A stretch of DNA of 64,000 bases from Sialis fuliginosa (taxonomy: Eukaryota > Arthropoda > Insecta > Megaloptera > Sialidae), in assembly GCA_961205875.1 (NCBI GenBank), contig OY540809.1, forward strand, positions 14,396,267 through 14,460,266, written 5' to 3'. The notes below the pieces were generated by a model that saw only the letters and a program-made list of their open reading frames with translations, ran no database searches and was not told the DNA's origin. The position numbers were made by a program, and so were the translations under genes. Every line of letters begins with the position of its first letter. Positions within the stretch are counted from its first letter, which is position 1. This document shows positions 42,781 to 53,184 of this stretch, one piece after another.

Positions 42781-44334
42781 TTAACATTCTATTATCCTGA
42801 TTTTAGGGCAGTAAACAGAAATTTTTGCAATATTAATTAGATACAACTCAAATAAGTTTCCGGAAAGGTTCACAAGATATAAATTTACCAATCCTTCAAA
42901 TAACTCATAATATATATCTATAAATTGATTATGATTAATATACAATTTTTTCAAGTTATCTAAACGAAGAAGTGTTTTATTACTGATATATTGCAACTGA
43001 TTATAATCTAAGCGTAATTCCGTTAGAGTACTTGAAATAGGTCCGTCAAAAGTACCTTCTGGTAATGTCTGTAAAAGATTACCCCTTAAATTCAAGATTT
43101 CCACACTCTCTAACTCTTTAAAAGTACCAGGATGTATATGTTCAATTCGATTATTTGTAAGACTGATTGTGTGTGCATTTTTAAGACCATTAAGCATTCC
43201 TTCTTGAAGTCTACGTATGTTATTACCATGAAAATACAAATGTGAAACATTAGGTGTTTCTGTAAATGCATCAACAGCAATGTCTTTGATATTGCAGTGT
43301 TCAAAATGTAAAATTTTTACTTTTTTCAACTTTCTGAAAGTCCATCTTTTTATATTAAAATTTCCTTCATTTTTGTCCATCCTAAATTTTTTTAAATTTG
43401 GTACGCGGGAGAAAGCAAAATCTTCTATTTGAAATATCTTAAAATAACTAATGTTAAGTGCCGTAATATGTTTAAGATTATAATTTTTGAAGAATTCTCG
43501 GCCAAATGTTTCTGTGTATTTTAAGACAAATCTATATAAGGTCATACTTTTAGGTTGTACATTTAGAGTTTTTATAGCTTTTAAATATTCGGTTTTATTT
43601 ATATTTTGGCAGTTAAGATTTTTGCTATTTAGATTACATTTAGTTTCAAATAGATTATTTGATGTAAGTTGATTGAAAATATCATCTTTCAATTTAGTAA
43701 ACAAATTACCTCTTAAAATCAACCTTTCTACATTAATTAATCCTACAAAAGCATCATCTTCTATTTGTTCAATACGATTATTTATTAGAACTATAGTACG
43801 TGCTTTTGTGAGACCAGCTAATATTCCTTTTTTAAGGATAGGTATGTTATTACCACACAAATATAAAAATGAAACATTAGGAGTTTCTGTAAATGCACCT
43901 ATAGCTATATCTTTTATATTACAGTCATCAAAATATATAATTTTTAATTTATTTAACTCTTTGAAAGTCATTCTACTTATGTTGAAATATCCTCTATTTC
44001 TCTCCATCCTTAAATCTATTAAATTAATAAGATTGGAGAAAGCAGAATCTTCTATTTTATTTATTAAAAAATCACTAATGTTAAGTTCTTTGATGTTCTT
44101 CACTTTATCATTTATGAAAATTTTATTAGTTAATATATCAGAGAAAGAGTTATTTTTGTCAATTATGGTTAAGCTATCGAGTTCTTCATTAAGATTTTTC
44201 ATTGTTTTTAAAAATTCAGCTTTAGTTGTATTTTGACAATTGAGATTATTTATTTTTCGTTCACATTTGGCTTCTGCCATAGAACATCCCGAAAGTAGCA
44301 ATATCAACGAAATATATTGAACAGTATTGTCCAT
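42781..44334 (-). CDS. Secreted two-module LRR protein, type-2 tail (517 aa)
   Basis: Signal peptide MDNTVQYISLILLLSGCSMAEA|K. Module cysteines lie at residues 24 and 233 (spacing 209). The caps are CERKINNLNCQNTTKAEFL and CNLNSKNLNCQNINKTEYL. Each module has six LRRs. After module 2 the protein continues with LRRs (GPISSTLTELRLDYNQL, LDNLKKLYINHNQF) and ends with a lone cysteine near KIRIIEC, the type-2 ending shared with 50641 and 22411. There is no CxCL tail and no membrane helix. Both module LRR sets keep the AFTETPNV signature seen in the larger genes. An intact promoter cassette lies upstream. Probably functional and secreted; target unknown. Confidence 0.9.
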   Translation of the reverse strand: MDNTVQYISLILLLSGCSMAEAKCERKINNLNCQNTTKAEFLKTMKNLNEELDSLTIIDKNNSFSDILTNKIFINDKVKNIKELNISDFLINKIEDSAFSNLINLIDLRMERNRGYFNISRMTFKELNKLKIIYFDDCNIKDIAIGAFTETPNVSFLYLCGNNIPILKKGILAGLTKARTIVLINNRIEQIEDDAFVGLINVERLILRGNLFTKLKDDIFNQLTSNNLFETKCNLNSKNLNCQNINKTEYLKAIKTLNVQPKSMTLYRFVLKYTETFGREFFKNYNLKHITALNISYFKIFQIEDFAFSRVPNLKKFRMDKNEGNFNIKRWTFRKLKKVKILHFEHCNIKDIAVDAFTETPNVSHLYFHGNNIRRLQEGMLNGLKNAHTISLTNNRIEHIHPGTFKELESVEILNLRGNLLQTLPEGTFDGPISSTLTELRLDYNQLQYISNKTLLRLDNLKKLYINHNQFIDIYYELFEGLVNLYLVNLSGNLFELYLINIAKISVYCPKIRIIEC

Positions 44335-44346
44335 GACTTGTGTTCT

Positions 44347-44710
44347 CTAAAATATAATTATAAATGTTTTAATTTAACAAAACAGAATGTAAAAAAAATA
44401 ATCAACCTAATTGCTGTTAGAGATAGTTTTTTTTTATCGTTAATGTTAATAAATCCCCTAGTTTGATCTTTAAAACTTTTGTATTACAATTGAGTTTTTA
44501 TGAATTTTTGACTTTCGTTAAAAAACAGTTTCTCGTATTGTGGTTACTTACATACTTTAGTCAACAATGTTTGTAATCACGACACGTACTGATTTTTATT
44601 TGTTTTTCTCTCTGTCATTTTACAATATCGTCCATCAAAATTAATTGACATTTCTATTTTGTAAAAAGTACTTAAAATTAATGACTAAATATTGAAATCA
44701 TTAGATTTAT
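44347..44710 (-). promoter_or_regulatory. Promoter and leader-intron cassette of the 517-aa LRR gene
   Basis: Leader intron 44551-44347 (205 bp): donor TATGTAAGT, acceptor TTTTAG. The TATA-like TATTGTAAAATG lies near 44628-44617, about 67 bp above the donor. The block GTCATTAATTTTAAGTAC is near 44665-44685. Confidence 0.65.
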
Positions 44711-45671
44711 TTCTATATATTATCATAGACGTATATATTAAGAGGGTAAATAGTAAACATTGAAATAATTTTTTTCAAAATATTATTATTTTTTTCTATT
44801 TTTTATTATTAAATATCCCATAATCATTAATTTACATGTAAAAGTCCATGTTGGGGTTATACAAGCACGGACAGGCCCTGAGACAGCTTCAATGGGGCCC
44901 CGGCTACACAACATTTCGGTAGCCCCATACCCCCTCGTATTATCCCTAGTTTGAACTTATTTAAGATAATTATAATATACAGGATGGTCCGGTTTGAGAT
45001 ACAGATATTTTAGGAGCTGATTCCCTGGATCATTGTCAGTAAAAAATTGTACGGGTAGGTGGCGTCTATCTCCAACACCCTATGAGCTACAGGGTGTTAA
45101 AAAATTCGTTCAGACTATTATTTACAATCAAAGATTATCTCATAATTCTAAAGTACCTAATATAACTAGAGCAACCACAACAGATCAGTTTCATAGGTAA
45201 TTAATTAACGTATTTTTCAGTATTACCATTATTGCTAGCCACGTTTCCAGTTTAGACTTATTGCTCATTAAAGTAAAAAGAAAAATTTTTTTTTTGAAAT
45301 TTTTTATGAAAATGACATTTTTCTCTTAAAGTACCTATAATATGAGGTATTTTTTATCATTATTTTGGTACGTCATAATGTTACCTACAAATTCACTTCA
45401 CAAAGTTTGGACCTGGCTCTTACAGTTTTCCAGTTATAAATTTATCTAAATTAATTCACAAAGTAAATATTTTACTATCTACCCTATTAAATGAAACAGC
45501 CATACTTTTTTTTTGTTTATATTACATTTTTTTATTGTTAATGGTAATTTGTATAATTTTAAAACTAATTTTGTAATTATAAACAAAAAAATTGTATGAC
45601 TGTTTTATTTAATATGGTAGGTAGCAAAATAGTCACTTTGGGAATTAATTTAGATAAACCGGACTGTATAT
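44711..45671. other. Intergenic with short repeat fragments
   Basis: No gene. Near 44875-44945 is a GC-richer fragment (GGGGCCCCGGCTACAC). Near 44988-45110 is a fragment starting ATACAGGATGGTCC with ACAGGGTG near its end. Both are of the type seen in dispersed insect repeats. Confidence 0.5.
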
Positions 45672-46850
45672 ACAGGGTGAGTCATATCAGGTGGAACAAA
45701 CTTGAACCGTGGATTGAGAAAAATATTTTAAGCAAAAAACATTATATAAACATTTGTCGTGAAATTTGTCATGAGGGTGCTACAGCCCTCCGAAAATTTT
45801 ATTCAAAATTAGTTTTTATTTAATATCTGGAGAACCCATTATGCTAAAGTTATGAAATTTGATACGGGGTTTAGTATTAATAAGTATTATTGATTTCCAG
45901 TATTAACCAATTATAATTTAGACTAGCACTGTATGGGGCCAGTAGGCCCATCGATTTTTATCTAGTATTTTTTTGTTCTTTAATTTTTTCCTGTGTTAGA
46001 CATTTGAATAAGACTATGACATAAAATACACAAAAATATACTTTGCTCATTTATCATAGGATAAACCGTTTACGAGAAATATGGATGCAAAAGAAAGGAT
46101 GCTGAATTTTACTTGATACGGATGCTTCAAATTACAAAAAAATATTTTTATATTCTTGTTCTATGATAAAAAATAAGACAAAAAAATAATAAAAATATAC
46201 CTTCAAAAATTCATCCTTACCAACAAATAGCTATTTTAAGTATAGCTTTCTAGTTATGTTAGTAAATTACTTGCAACATTAATAGAACTGGCTATAGGTC
46301 TAAGAGGACATGTATTAGGTGATATATGTACATGAACTTTTTTCTTACATTTAATCAAAGAACAGGAATATAGATTTATTTTGTTTAATTTGAAGCATCC
46401 GTATTAAGTAAAATTCTGCATGCTTTCTTTTGCATCGATATTGCTCGTAAACGGTTTATCCTATGATAAATGAGCAAAGTATATTTTTGTGTATTTTGTC
46501 TCATCCAGTCTTATTCAAATGTCTAATACAGGAAAAAATTAAAAAACAAAAAAATACTAGATAAAAATCGATGGGCCTACTGGCCCCATACAGCCCTGGT
46601 CTAAATTATAATTGGTTAATACTGGAAATCAATAATACTTATTAATACTAAACCCCGTATCAAATTTCATAACTTTAGCATATTGGGTTCTCCAGATATT
46701 AAATAAAAACTAATTTTGAATAAAATTTTTGGAGGGCTGTAGTCACCTCATGACAAATTTCCGGACACATGTTTATATAATGTTTTTTGCTTAAAATATT
46801 TTTCTCAATCCACGGTTCAAGTTTGTTCCACCTGATATGACTCACCCTGT
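45672..46850. mobile_element. Palindromic element, ACAGGGTGAGTCATATCAGG ends
   Basis: The 1179-bp element is almost entirely inverted repeat. The left arm is 45672 to about 46135 and the right arm about 46385 to 46850. Short frames at 45596-45823 and 46699-46905 encode the same residues from each arm and are not genes. TATA-type flanks are compatible with a TA target. No transposase. Confidence 0.8.
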
Positions 46851-47277
46851 ATATATACATATATGTAAAAAAAAGTATGTAAAAAATAAAAAAACTACGG
46901 GGCACGGAGCTCGAGCCTTATAGCCTATCTAATCTCCCCTCTATCTGGGTATGGGCACGGTTACTATCGGCAAGAAAACTAGTTAATTGTTAAATTTTTA
47001 TTATTATTTTTATAAGGATTTTCAATTATTTAATAGACTATCTTAAACATACTAAAAATGACTGAAAATTAAAGTTGTTAATAAATAAACACAAGGTACA
47101 CAAGTATAAGTAAATTAAAAATTACAGTCAATATATTAAAGAATAACATATTATAGAAAACTTGAAACAATAACTAATAATAATAATCGATAAAATTTAA
47201 GAAATCCAGAAAATGAGTAGGTACATTATTTACTTCTGATATTTTGATTAAATAAAAATATTAACAGTCCTTAAAAA
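46851..47277. other. Intergenic, no gene seen
   Basis: AT-rich. It probably includes the 3' UTR of the gene at 48822 at its right end. Confidence 0.4.
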
Positions 47278-48822
47278 TCAGACTATTAGTTGGCATAACT
47301 TCGGAACCTTTTCTTTGATATAATCAATATCAAATTCATATCTCCCATATGGGTTTCTAGCAACATTCAAAATATGTAAGTCTGGTGTGTGCTCTATTAA
47401 GCCATATGTGAAGAACGTATATTTATTAGAATTAAGATCAAATATTCTTATTTTTTGTATATGCCAGAAAGATAGACCGAGATATTCAGAGAACTGATTA
47501 CCATCCAAATACAATTCAGTTAAACTTTCTGAAATAGGTCCTTTAAAAGTACCATCCACCAAAACAGTTAGTAAATTATCACTTAAAATCAGTCTATTTA
47601 CGTTTGGTAATTCTACAAAAGATTGGGGTTCTATTTGTTCAATCCAATTATTTTTAAGGATCATAGTGTGTACCTTTCTTAGACCATTAAACATCCCATT
47701 TTTAAGGATAGGTATGTAATTACCACGCAAATATAAATGTGTTACATTAGGCGTTTCTGTAAATGTATCAACAGCTATGCCAGTTATACCACAGAAATCA
47801 AAATATAAAATTTTTACTTGTTTTAACCCTTTTAAGGACCATCTATTTATATTAAAATATCCTTTGTTCCTCTTCATCCTTAAATCTCTTAAATTAGTTA
47901 GGCTGGAGAATGCATAATCTTCTATTTTATTTATTCGAAAATCGGTAATGTTAAGTAACTTGATGTTCTTGACATAATCATTTTTGAATAAATCTTTAAT
48001 CAATGTTTTTGAGTTGAATTTATTAAAAAAGAGACGTTCAAGTTCTACATTTAGAGCTTCTACACCTTTCAAATAATCATTATTATTTAAATTTTGGCAA
48101 TTGAAATTCTTGTTGTTAAGATTACATTTAATTTCTAATAGGCTATTTGATATAAATTCATTGAAAATATCATCTTTCAGTTTCTTCAATAAATTACCTC
48201 TCAAAATCAATTTTTTTAAATTGTCTAACTCTATAAAAGCTTCGATTTCTATTCGTTTAATGCCATTATTTAAAAGAGCGATGGTTTGAACCTGTGTGAG
48301 ACCATCTAGCATCCCTTTCTTAAGGACAGGTATGTTATTACTACACAAATATAAAAATATAACATTAGGCGTTTCTTTAAATGCATTAGCAGCTATATCT
48401 TTTATACCACAATCATCAAAATATATAGTTTTTAATTTTTCTAACCCTTGGAAAGTCATTCTACTTATGTTGAAATAATATCGGTTTTTCTCCATCCTTA
48501 AAGCTATTAAATTAGGTAGACTGGAGAATGCAGAATCTTCTATTTCATATATTTCAAAATCACTAATGTTAAGTAACTTGATGTTCTTAGCCTCATCATA
48601 TGTGAAAATAGTTTTAGTCAATATTTCAGGAATGAAGTTATTTTTGTCAATGATGGTTAATCTTTCGAGATCAATCTTTAGAGTATAAATTGCATCTAAG
48701 TATTCATCTTCAGTTGTATTTTCGCAACTGAGATGCATGTTTTCTACTGTACATTTGGCTTTTGTCAACGAACACCTCCAAAGTAGCAATATCAAGGAAA
48801 TATACTGAACAGTATTGTACAT
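47278..48822 (-). CDS. Secreted two-module LRR protein (514 aa)
   Basis: Signal peptide MYNTVQYISLILLLWRCSLTKA|K. Module cysteines lie at residues 24 and 233. The caps are CTVENMHLSCENTTEDEYL and CNLNNKNFNCQNLNNNDYL. Each module has six LRRs. After module 2 come LRR-like segments (GPISESLTELYLDGNQF), but the ending differs from the other type-2 members: HTPDLHILNVARNPYGRYEF, then KEKVPKLCQLIV. It is a sister of the gene at 44334, with the same module count, spacing and leader structure, but diverged in the tail. No membrane anchor. Probably a secreted functional copy. Confidence 0.9.
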   Translation of the reverse strand: MYNTVQYISLILLLWRCSLTKAKCTVENMHLSCENTTEDEYLDAIYTLKIDLERLTIIDKNNFIPEILTKTIFTYDEAKNIKLLNISDFEIYEIEDSAFSSLPNLIALRMEKNRYYFNISRMTFQGLEKLKTIYFDDCGIKDIAANAFKETPNVIFLYLCSNNIPVLKKGMLDGLTQVQTIALLNNGIKRIEIEAFIELDNLKKLILRGNLLKKLKDDIFNEFISNSLLEIKCNLNNKNFNCQNLNNNDYLKGVEALNVELERLFFNKFNSKTLIKDLFKNDYVKNIKLLNITDFRINKIEDYAFSSLTNLRDLRMKRNKGYFNINRWSLKGLKQVKILYFDFCGITGIAVDTFTETPNVTHLYLRGNYIPILKNGMFNGLRKVHTMILKNNWIEQIEPQSFVELPNVNRLILSDNLLTVLVDGTFKGPISESLTELYLDGNQFSEYLGLSFWHIQKIRIFDLNSNKYTFFTYGLIEHTPDLHILNVARNPYGRYEFDIDYIKEKVPKLCQLIV

Positions 48823-48832
48823 GACGTGTGTT

Positions 48833-49170
48833 CTGAAATATAGTTATTAATGTTTTAATAAGCAGAAAGTAAAATAAATATCAAAGTTATTGTATTGAGA
48901 GGGAGTTTTTTTGCTATATTCCCTAGTTTGCATTTACAAATTAGTATATCACTAATTCTGTTTTTATGAATTTTTTAGTTTTGTTTCATAAAAAGCAGTT
49001 TGTAGTTTTATAATTACTTACTTTAAGTTAACAATGTTTGTAATCACGACACTTACTGATTATTATTTATTTGTTTCTCTGTCATTTTAAAATACCGTCC
49101 TTCAAAATTAATTGATATTTTCGATTTGTAAAGGTACTTAAAATTAATGGTTAAATGTTGAAATCATAAC
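48833..49170 (-). promoter_or_regulatory. Promoter and leader-intron cassette of the 514-aa LRR gene
   Basis: Leader intron 49021-48833 (189 bp): donor AAAGTAAGT, acceptor TTTCAG. The TATA-like GTATTTTAAAATG is at 49095-49083. TCAATTAATTTTGAAGGACG follows at 49096-49116, and the block CCATTAATTTTAAGTACC is at about 49134-49153. Confidence 0.65.
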
Positions 49171-49720
49171 TTATATGTATCTATACATTACAGTAGACAT
49201 TCGGGGAATGGGTAAATTGGTAGACTATTTTTTCCATAAAATTTATTTTTTATATTTATTATCATTTTAATTGAATCATATTGAAGACTTATCTAGCCTA
49301 AAAGTTTTATATAATAATATACAAATGTATATTATATATGTAGATCTACTATTAAAATGAAATTTTGGATAGGTACTTAATGATTTTTATGTCATATCAA
49401 AGAATGTATTCTTTTACTCAAAATTTGATAAAATAAATGATATAAATATAAAAAATATTTCGAAAATTCCAGGGAAATGCATTTTCCTATTCCCAATTCC
49501 CGAAGATGAAAAATTTCCGGGAATTTGGTAACAATAACGAAATAATAATAAAAATGATAATAAATGAATAAAAGACACAAAACATAATCAATAATTTATA
49601 TTTTACACAAGTACCTACATATAGAAAATTAAAAGTATAGACATATTTAACCCTTATATTCCCCCGAAACAACATTTGTAACCAAATGTACATAGAACAA
49701 GCCATACAATTTTATGAATT
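49171..49720. other. Intergenic, no gene seen
   Basis: AT-rich spacer. The small open frames near 49392-49705 have no recognisable content. The right end should hold the 3' UTR of the next gene. Confidence 0.4.
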
Positions 49721-50641
49721 TTATAAATCGACAGTGATATTAGGGCAAAAACTAGTAATTTTTTTATTGTCAAGTTGAAAGTGCCCTAATGGATTTCCAA
49801 CAATATTCAAAAAAGTTAATTTTTTCATATCCTTCAGTACATTATAATTCAGAGTTTCAAGTTGATTATAATTAAGATACAATTTATTCATATTAATAAG
49901 ACCTTTAAAAATATAATCTTTCAATTCTGTAAACTTATTACCATCTAGATATAATTCGAATAATCTTGTTGAAATAGGTCCATTAAAAGTACCTTCTTTC
50001 AATTCACTTAATAAATTATTTCTTAAAATCAATCGGTCTATACTCTCTAACCCTAAGAAAGCATCGATTTCAATTCGTTTAATCTTATTTTCAATTAGGA
50101 CGATAGTGTGAGCATTTTTGAGACCATTTAACATCCCTTTTTTAAGGATATGTATGTTATTACCACGCAGATACAAATGTGTAACATTAGGAGTTTCTGT
50201 AAATGTATCAACAGCTATATCTTCTATACCACAGTTTTCAAAATATAAGACTCTTACTTTCTGTAACCCATCGAAAGTCTTCCTGTTTATATTGAAAGAT
50301 CTATTGTTTCCCACCATCCTTAGATCTATTAATTCAGTTAAATCGGAGAAACAGGAATCTACTATTTTATCTATTTCGAAATCATTTATTTGAAGTTCTT
50401 TAATCTTTTTGATTTTTTCATGTGAGAAATAGTGATAATCCAATACACTATAAATAGAGCAAAGAGATGTTAACATAATACCTTTGATTTCTTCAGTTAG
50501 ATTTCCTAGTGCACGTAAATATTCAGTTTTAGTTGTATTTTGACAAACGAGTTTCTTGTTTTCTAATTCACATTTGGCTTCTGCCAATGAACATCCCCAA
50601 AATAGCAATATCAACGAAATATATTGAACAGTATTATCCAT
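49721..50641 (-). CDS. Secreted single-module LRR protein, type-2 tail (306 aa)
   Basis: Signal peptide MDNTVQYISLILLFWGCSLAEA|K, cap CELENKKLVCQNTTKTEYL with an N-X-T sequon, a linker with an unusual extra cysteine (LTSLCSIYSVLDYHYF), and six LRRs keeping TFTETPNVTHLYLRGNNIHI. The type-2 ending has GPISTRLFELYLDGNKF, YLNYNQLETL and a final cysteine (SFCPNITVDL). Its LRRs are closest to module 2 of the genes at 44334 and 48822, so it could be a one-module derivative of that pair or their ancestor. The promoter cassette is intact, and part of it is repeated further upstream. No membrane helix. Confidence 0.9.
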   Translation of the reverse strand: MDNTVQYISLILLFWGCSLAEAKCELENKKLVCQNTTKTEYLRALGNLTEEIKGIMLTSLCSIYSVLDYHYFSHEKIKKIKELQINDFEIDKIVDSCFSDLTELIDLRMVGNNRSFNINRKTFDGLQKVRVLYFENCGIEDIAVDTFTETPNVTHLYLRGNNIHILKKGMLNGLKNAHTIVLIENKIKRIEIDAFLGLESIDRLILRNNLLSELKEGTFNGPISTRLFELYLDGNKFTELKDYIFKGLINMNKLYLNYNQLETLNYNVLKDMKKLTFLNIVGNPLGHFQLDNKKITSFCPNITVDL

Positions 50642-50651
50642 GACTTGTGTT

Positions 50652-50935
50652 CTAAGATATAATGGTTAATATATGTAGTTATCTTGATTGTATATTTATT
50701 TTGTTTTAAATGTCTAAAAAACGGTTTATTCGTTTTTTCGTAGTTAAGATGAATATGTATATACTTACTTGGGTCACCAATGTTTACAATCAAGCCACAT
50801 ACAGATTACTATCAATATTATTTTGTTCTCTGTCCTTTTTAAATATCGCCTTCCAAAATTAATGAATTTTTTCTTTTTGCAGTAAGTACTTAAAAAATAA
50901 TGATTAAATATTGAAACTAATATATTAGAACGTTT
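50652..50935 (-). promoter_or_regulatory. Promoter and leader-intron cassette of the 306-aa LRR gene
   Basis: Leader intron 50768-50652 (117 bp): donor CCCAAGTAAGT, acceptor TCTTAG. The TATA-like GATATTTAAAAAGG is at 50847-50834, about 66 bp above the donor. TTAATTTTGGAAGGCG comes next, then a diverged block near 50885-50910 (TAATCATTATTTTTTAAG). Confidence 0.65.
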
Positions 50936-51119
50936 AATTTTATTTCTATTAACTATACCATAGGCGCAAATTTTATGAGGATAAGGGGTAAATGGGTAGA
51001 TATTTTATTTGTATGTAAATGAAAATTTTATTAATATTAATGATTATTTATAATGGTTTTTATGTTTATTATTGAATAATAATAACTAATCGTGCTTGAT
51101 AATGCTAAATAAGTTATTC

Positions 51120-51320
51120 TTTATTTGTCTTTATTATTTGTATATCTGTTCCTTTTAATTAAATATCGTCCTAAAAAATTTATAGATTTTTTCGTTTTAC
51201 AATAAGTACTTAAAATTAATGGTTAAATATTGAAACTATTATATTAGAACGTTAGAATTTACTTCTATTAACTATACCATAGGCGCAAATTTTATTAGGA
51301 TAAGGGGCAAATGAGTAGAT
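51120..51320 (-). repeat. Partial duplicate of the LRR promoter upstream region
   Basis: The sequence matches 50815-51005: TATTTAATTAAAAGG, AAGTACTT, the ACCATTAATTTTAAG block, and the CTATACCATAGGCGCAAATTTTAT text at both sites. It lacks the first exon, donor and any coding part. It is a tandem duplicate of the regulatory flank of the 306-aa gene, or the stump of a lost gene, and marks the right end of the LRR array. Confidence 0.7.
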
Positions 51321-52195
51321 ATTTAACTTATTAAACTAAATAAATATAGTATCGATATAAATAATTAAAAGTATATTACCTACCCAAAACACAATATTTG
51401 GACGACGATGTATTCTTTTATGATAGTGAATAAAATGATATTTAATACTTCCTATGTTAGCTACCGCTGCAATCTTAAATGAAACAGACTATAGGTGCCA
51501 ATTTTGGTTTTGGGTCGATACTTGTCTTATACCACAACCAAAGCTTTGCCTGATCCTTAAATTTTTGCAATTCGTCCTATAAATATTATAATAACGACAG
51601 TGTATTAATTTAAGTTTTTTTTCGTGGAGGGGGGAGAGTGCGGATGAGCATGATTCATATAACCCCCTTCCAAAATTTATTGTATCATTTAATTTGATTT
51701 TATTTTATATCTTTTTTTTGAGGAGGGCAAATATTTCCAAAACTCCTTATCCAATTAGCATTAAAATGAATAGTTCTGGAGTACTCACTGACAATGAGAC
51801 AAACATTTTCCCAAAAATTAATTCGAATCGGTGCATTTTTACAGTAGTTCTTGTGAACAAAAGAAAATGTGGAAATCAACTTTTCTTTGCGTTTTAAAGG
51901 TAGTACATATAATCAGAATCTACTTTTATCTCGGACACGAATTTTCAACGGTATTGCAATACTTTCAGAACATGGAAGTAAAAAGGAAGAGTATGACAAT
52001 AATACTGATAAAGAGATGTATGTAGACAACAATACAATTCGAATTCGATATGCAATATTTCATCAGAATCACTTTCTGTAATTCGGCTCACGCAACACTA
52101 GGTTTAATAGCACCCACGTCCCGCGAGAACGAAGTTAATATCAAAATTTAACCCTCATAAAATCTAATAAATAAAAACATCTATTTCGTAGCGAC
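51321..52195. other. No gene recognised
   Basis: AT-rich DNA, with a transposon-like patch at about 51720-51900 (CCAAAACTCCTTATCCAATT) and a GC-richer patch starting near 52085. The overlapping frames at 51694-52081 have no recognisable content. Confidence 0.45.
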
Positions 52196-52277
52196 CTTGG
52201 TGCGTCCAGTCGATTTCTCGGCCAACATTTTCTATCCGGACACTGATGTTGTTTTGATCCCATCACGTCCTCGGCGA

Positions 52278-52485
52278 GTGTGTGTGTGTGTGTGTGTGTG
52301 TATGTGGGGTGTGTGGGGGAGGGCCCCAGTGAGCCATCAGCGAGCTTCATTGGGTTTAATGGCGGATGGTGATGGCTTGCACAACTAGACTGTATGTTTT
52401 GTGATCCGACGTTTGCTTCTCATCACACTTTCTCTGTATGTGTGTGTATGGGAGTATGTGTGTGTGTGTGTGTGTGAGTGTTAGA
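52278..52485. repeat. Two GT microsatellites flanking a GC-richer stretch
   Basis: (GT)n runs at 52278-52306 and about 52437-52482 surround GC-richer unique-looking DNA (GAGGGCCCCAGTGAGCCATC). The open frames here are caused by the GT/CA runs. Confidence 0.8.
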
Positions 52486-52699
52486 CAGTGGCGTAACTAG
52501 GATACTTAAATTGAAATGTTTTGAGGATTTCTTCTGGGTGTACCAGATTACTGGGGACTTCAGTGTCTGTAATGCCCGGTATTATAAAGGAGCTTATAAA
52601 ATGAATTAGAATTATAAATTTTAAACCCAGTTCAATCAAAAGCTGGCCTTATCTCGGACATCAATAATATAATAAAAAACTTTTTAAGAAAAAATTAAA

Positions 52700-53180
52700 A
52701 TCGACTTCAGAAAAAACCCTAAAAACACATTTTTTTAAGTCGGTTCTATTTTTTTCATTCTTAACAAATTTTTTTAATGTTTTGATACTGACTTCAAAAT
52801 CTGTTAAATTTAATTATTTTATACTTTTCCGTGATTTTAGTTTTCGGTTTTATTTTTTTCTTAAAAAGTTTTTTATTTTTTCTTTGGCAATATCTCGCGA
52901 GTATACTCAAATAAAAATATCCTAATTGGTACATATATATTTGTTGGAGTTATATGCTCGAACATACAAAAAATATATATACAGTCAAATTGGTAACCTC
53001 CTCTCTTTTTAGGTCGGTTAAAAAAATAAACATAGACAAAGAAAAGGAGATTAATTACTTTAATTTTATAATATTTTTAGTTTTTGTGATTCTATGGATC
53101 AAAATAATATTAAAATATATAATATATGTACATCATAGAATAATATCCGGTATTATGAAGGAGCTAATAAAATTAGTAAG
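52700..53180. repeat. Dispersed AT-rich repeat, copy 1
   Basis: TTCTTAAAAAGTTTTTTATT, then GAACATACAAAAAATATAT and GGTCGGTTAAAA match the order of segments at about 61640-62310. The motif CCGGTATTATGAAGGAGCTA sits at its right end. No coding frame. Confidence 0.55.
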
Positions 53181-53184
53181 CTAA

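Noticed and set aside
52141..52388. Short frames in the GC-richer GT-repeat region as an exon
   Set aside because: The frames are generated by the GT/CA microsatellite, and no splice signals define an exon.
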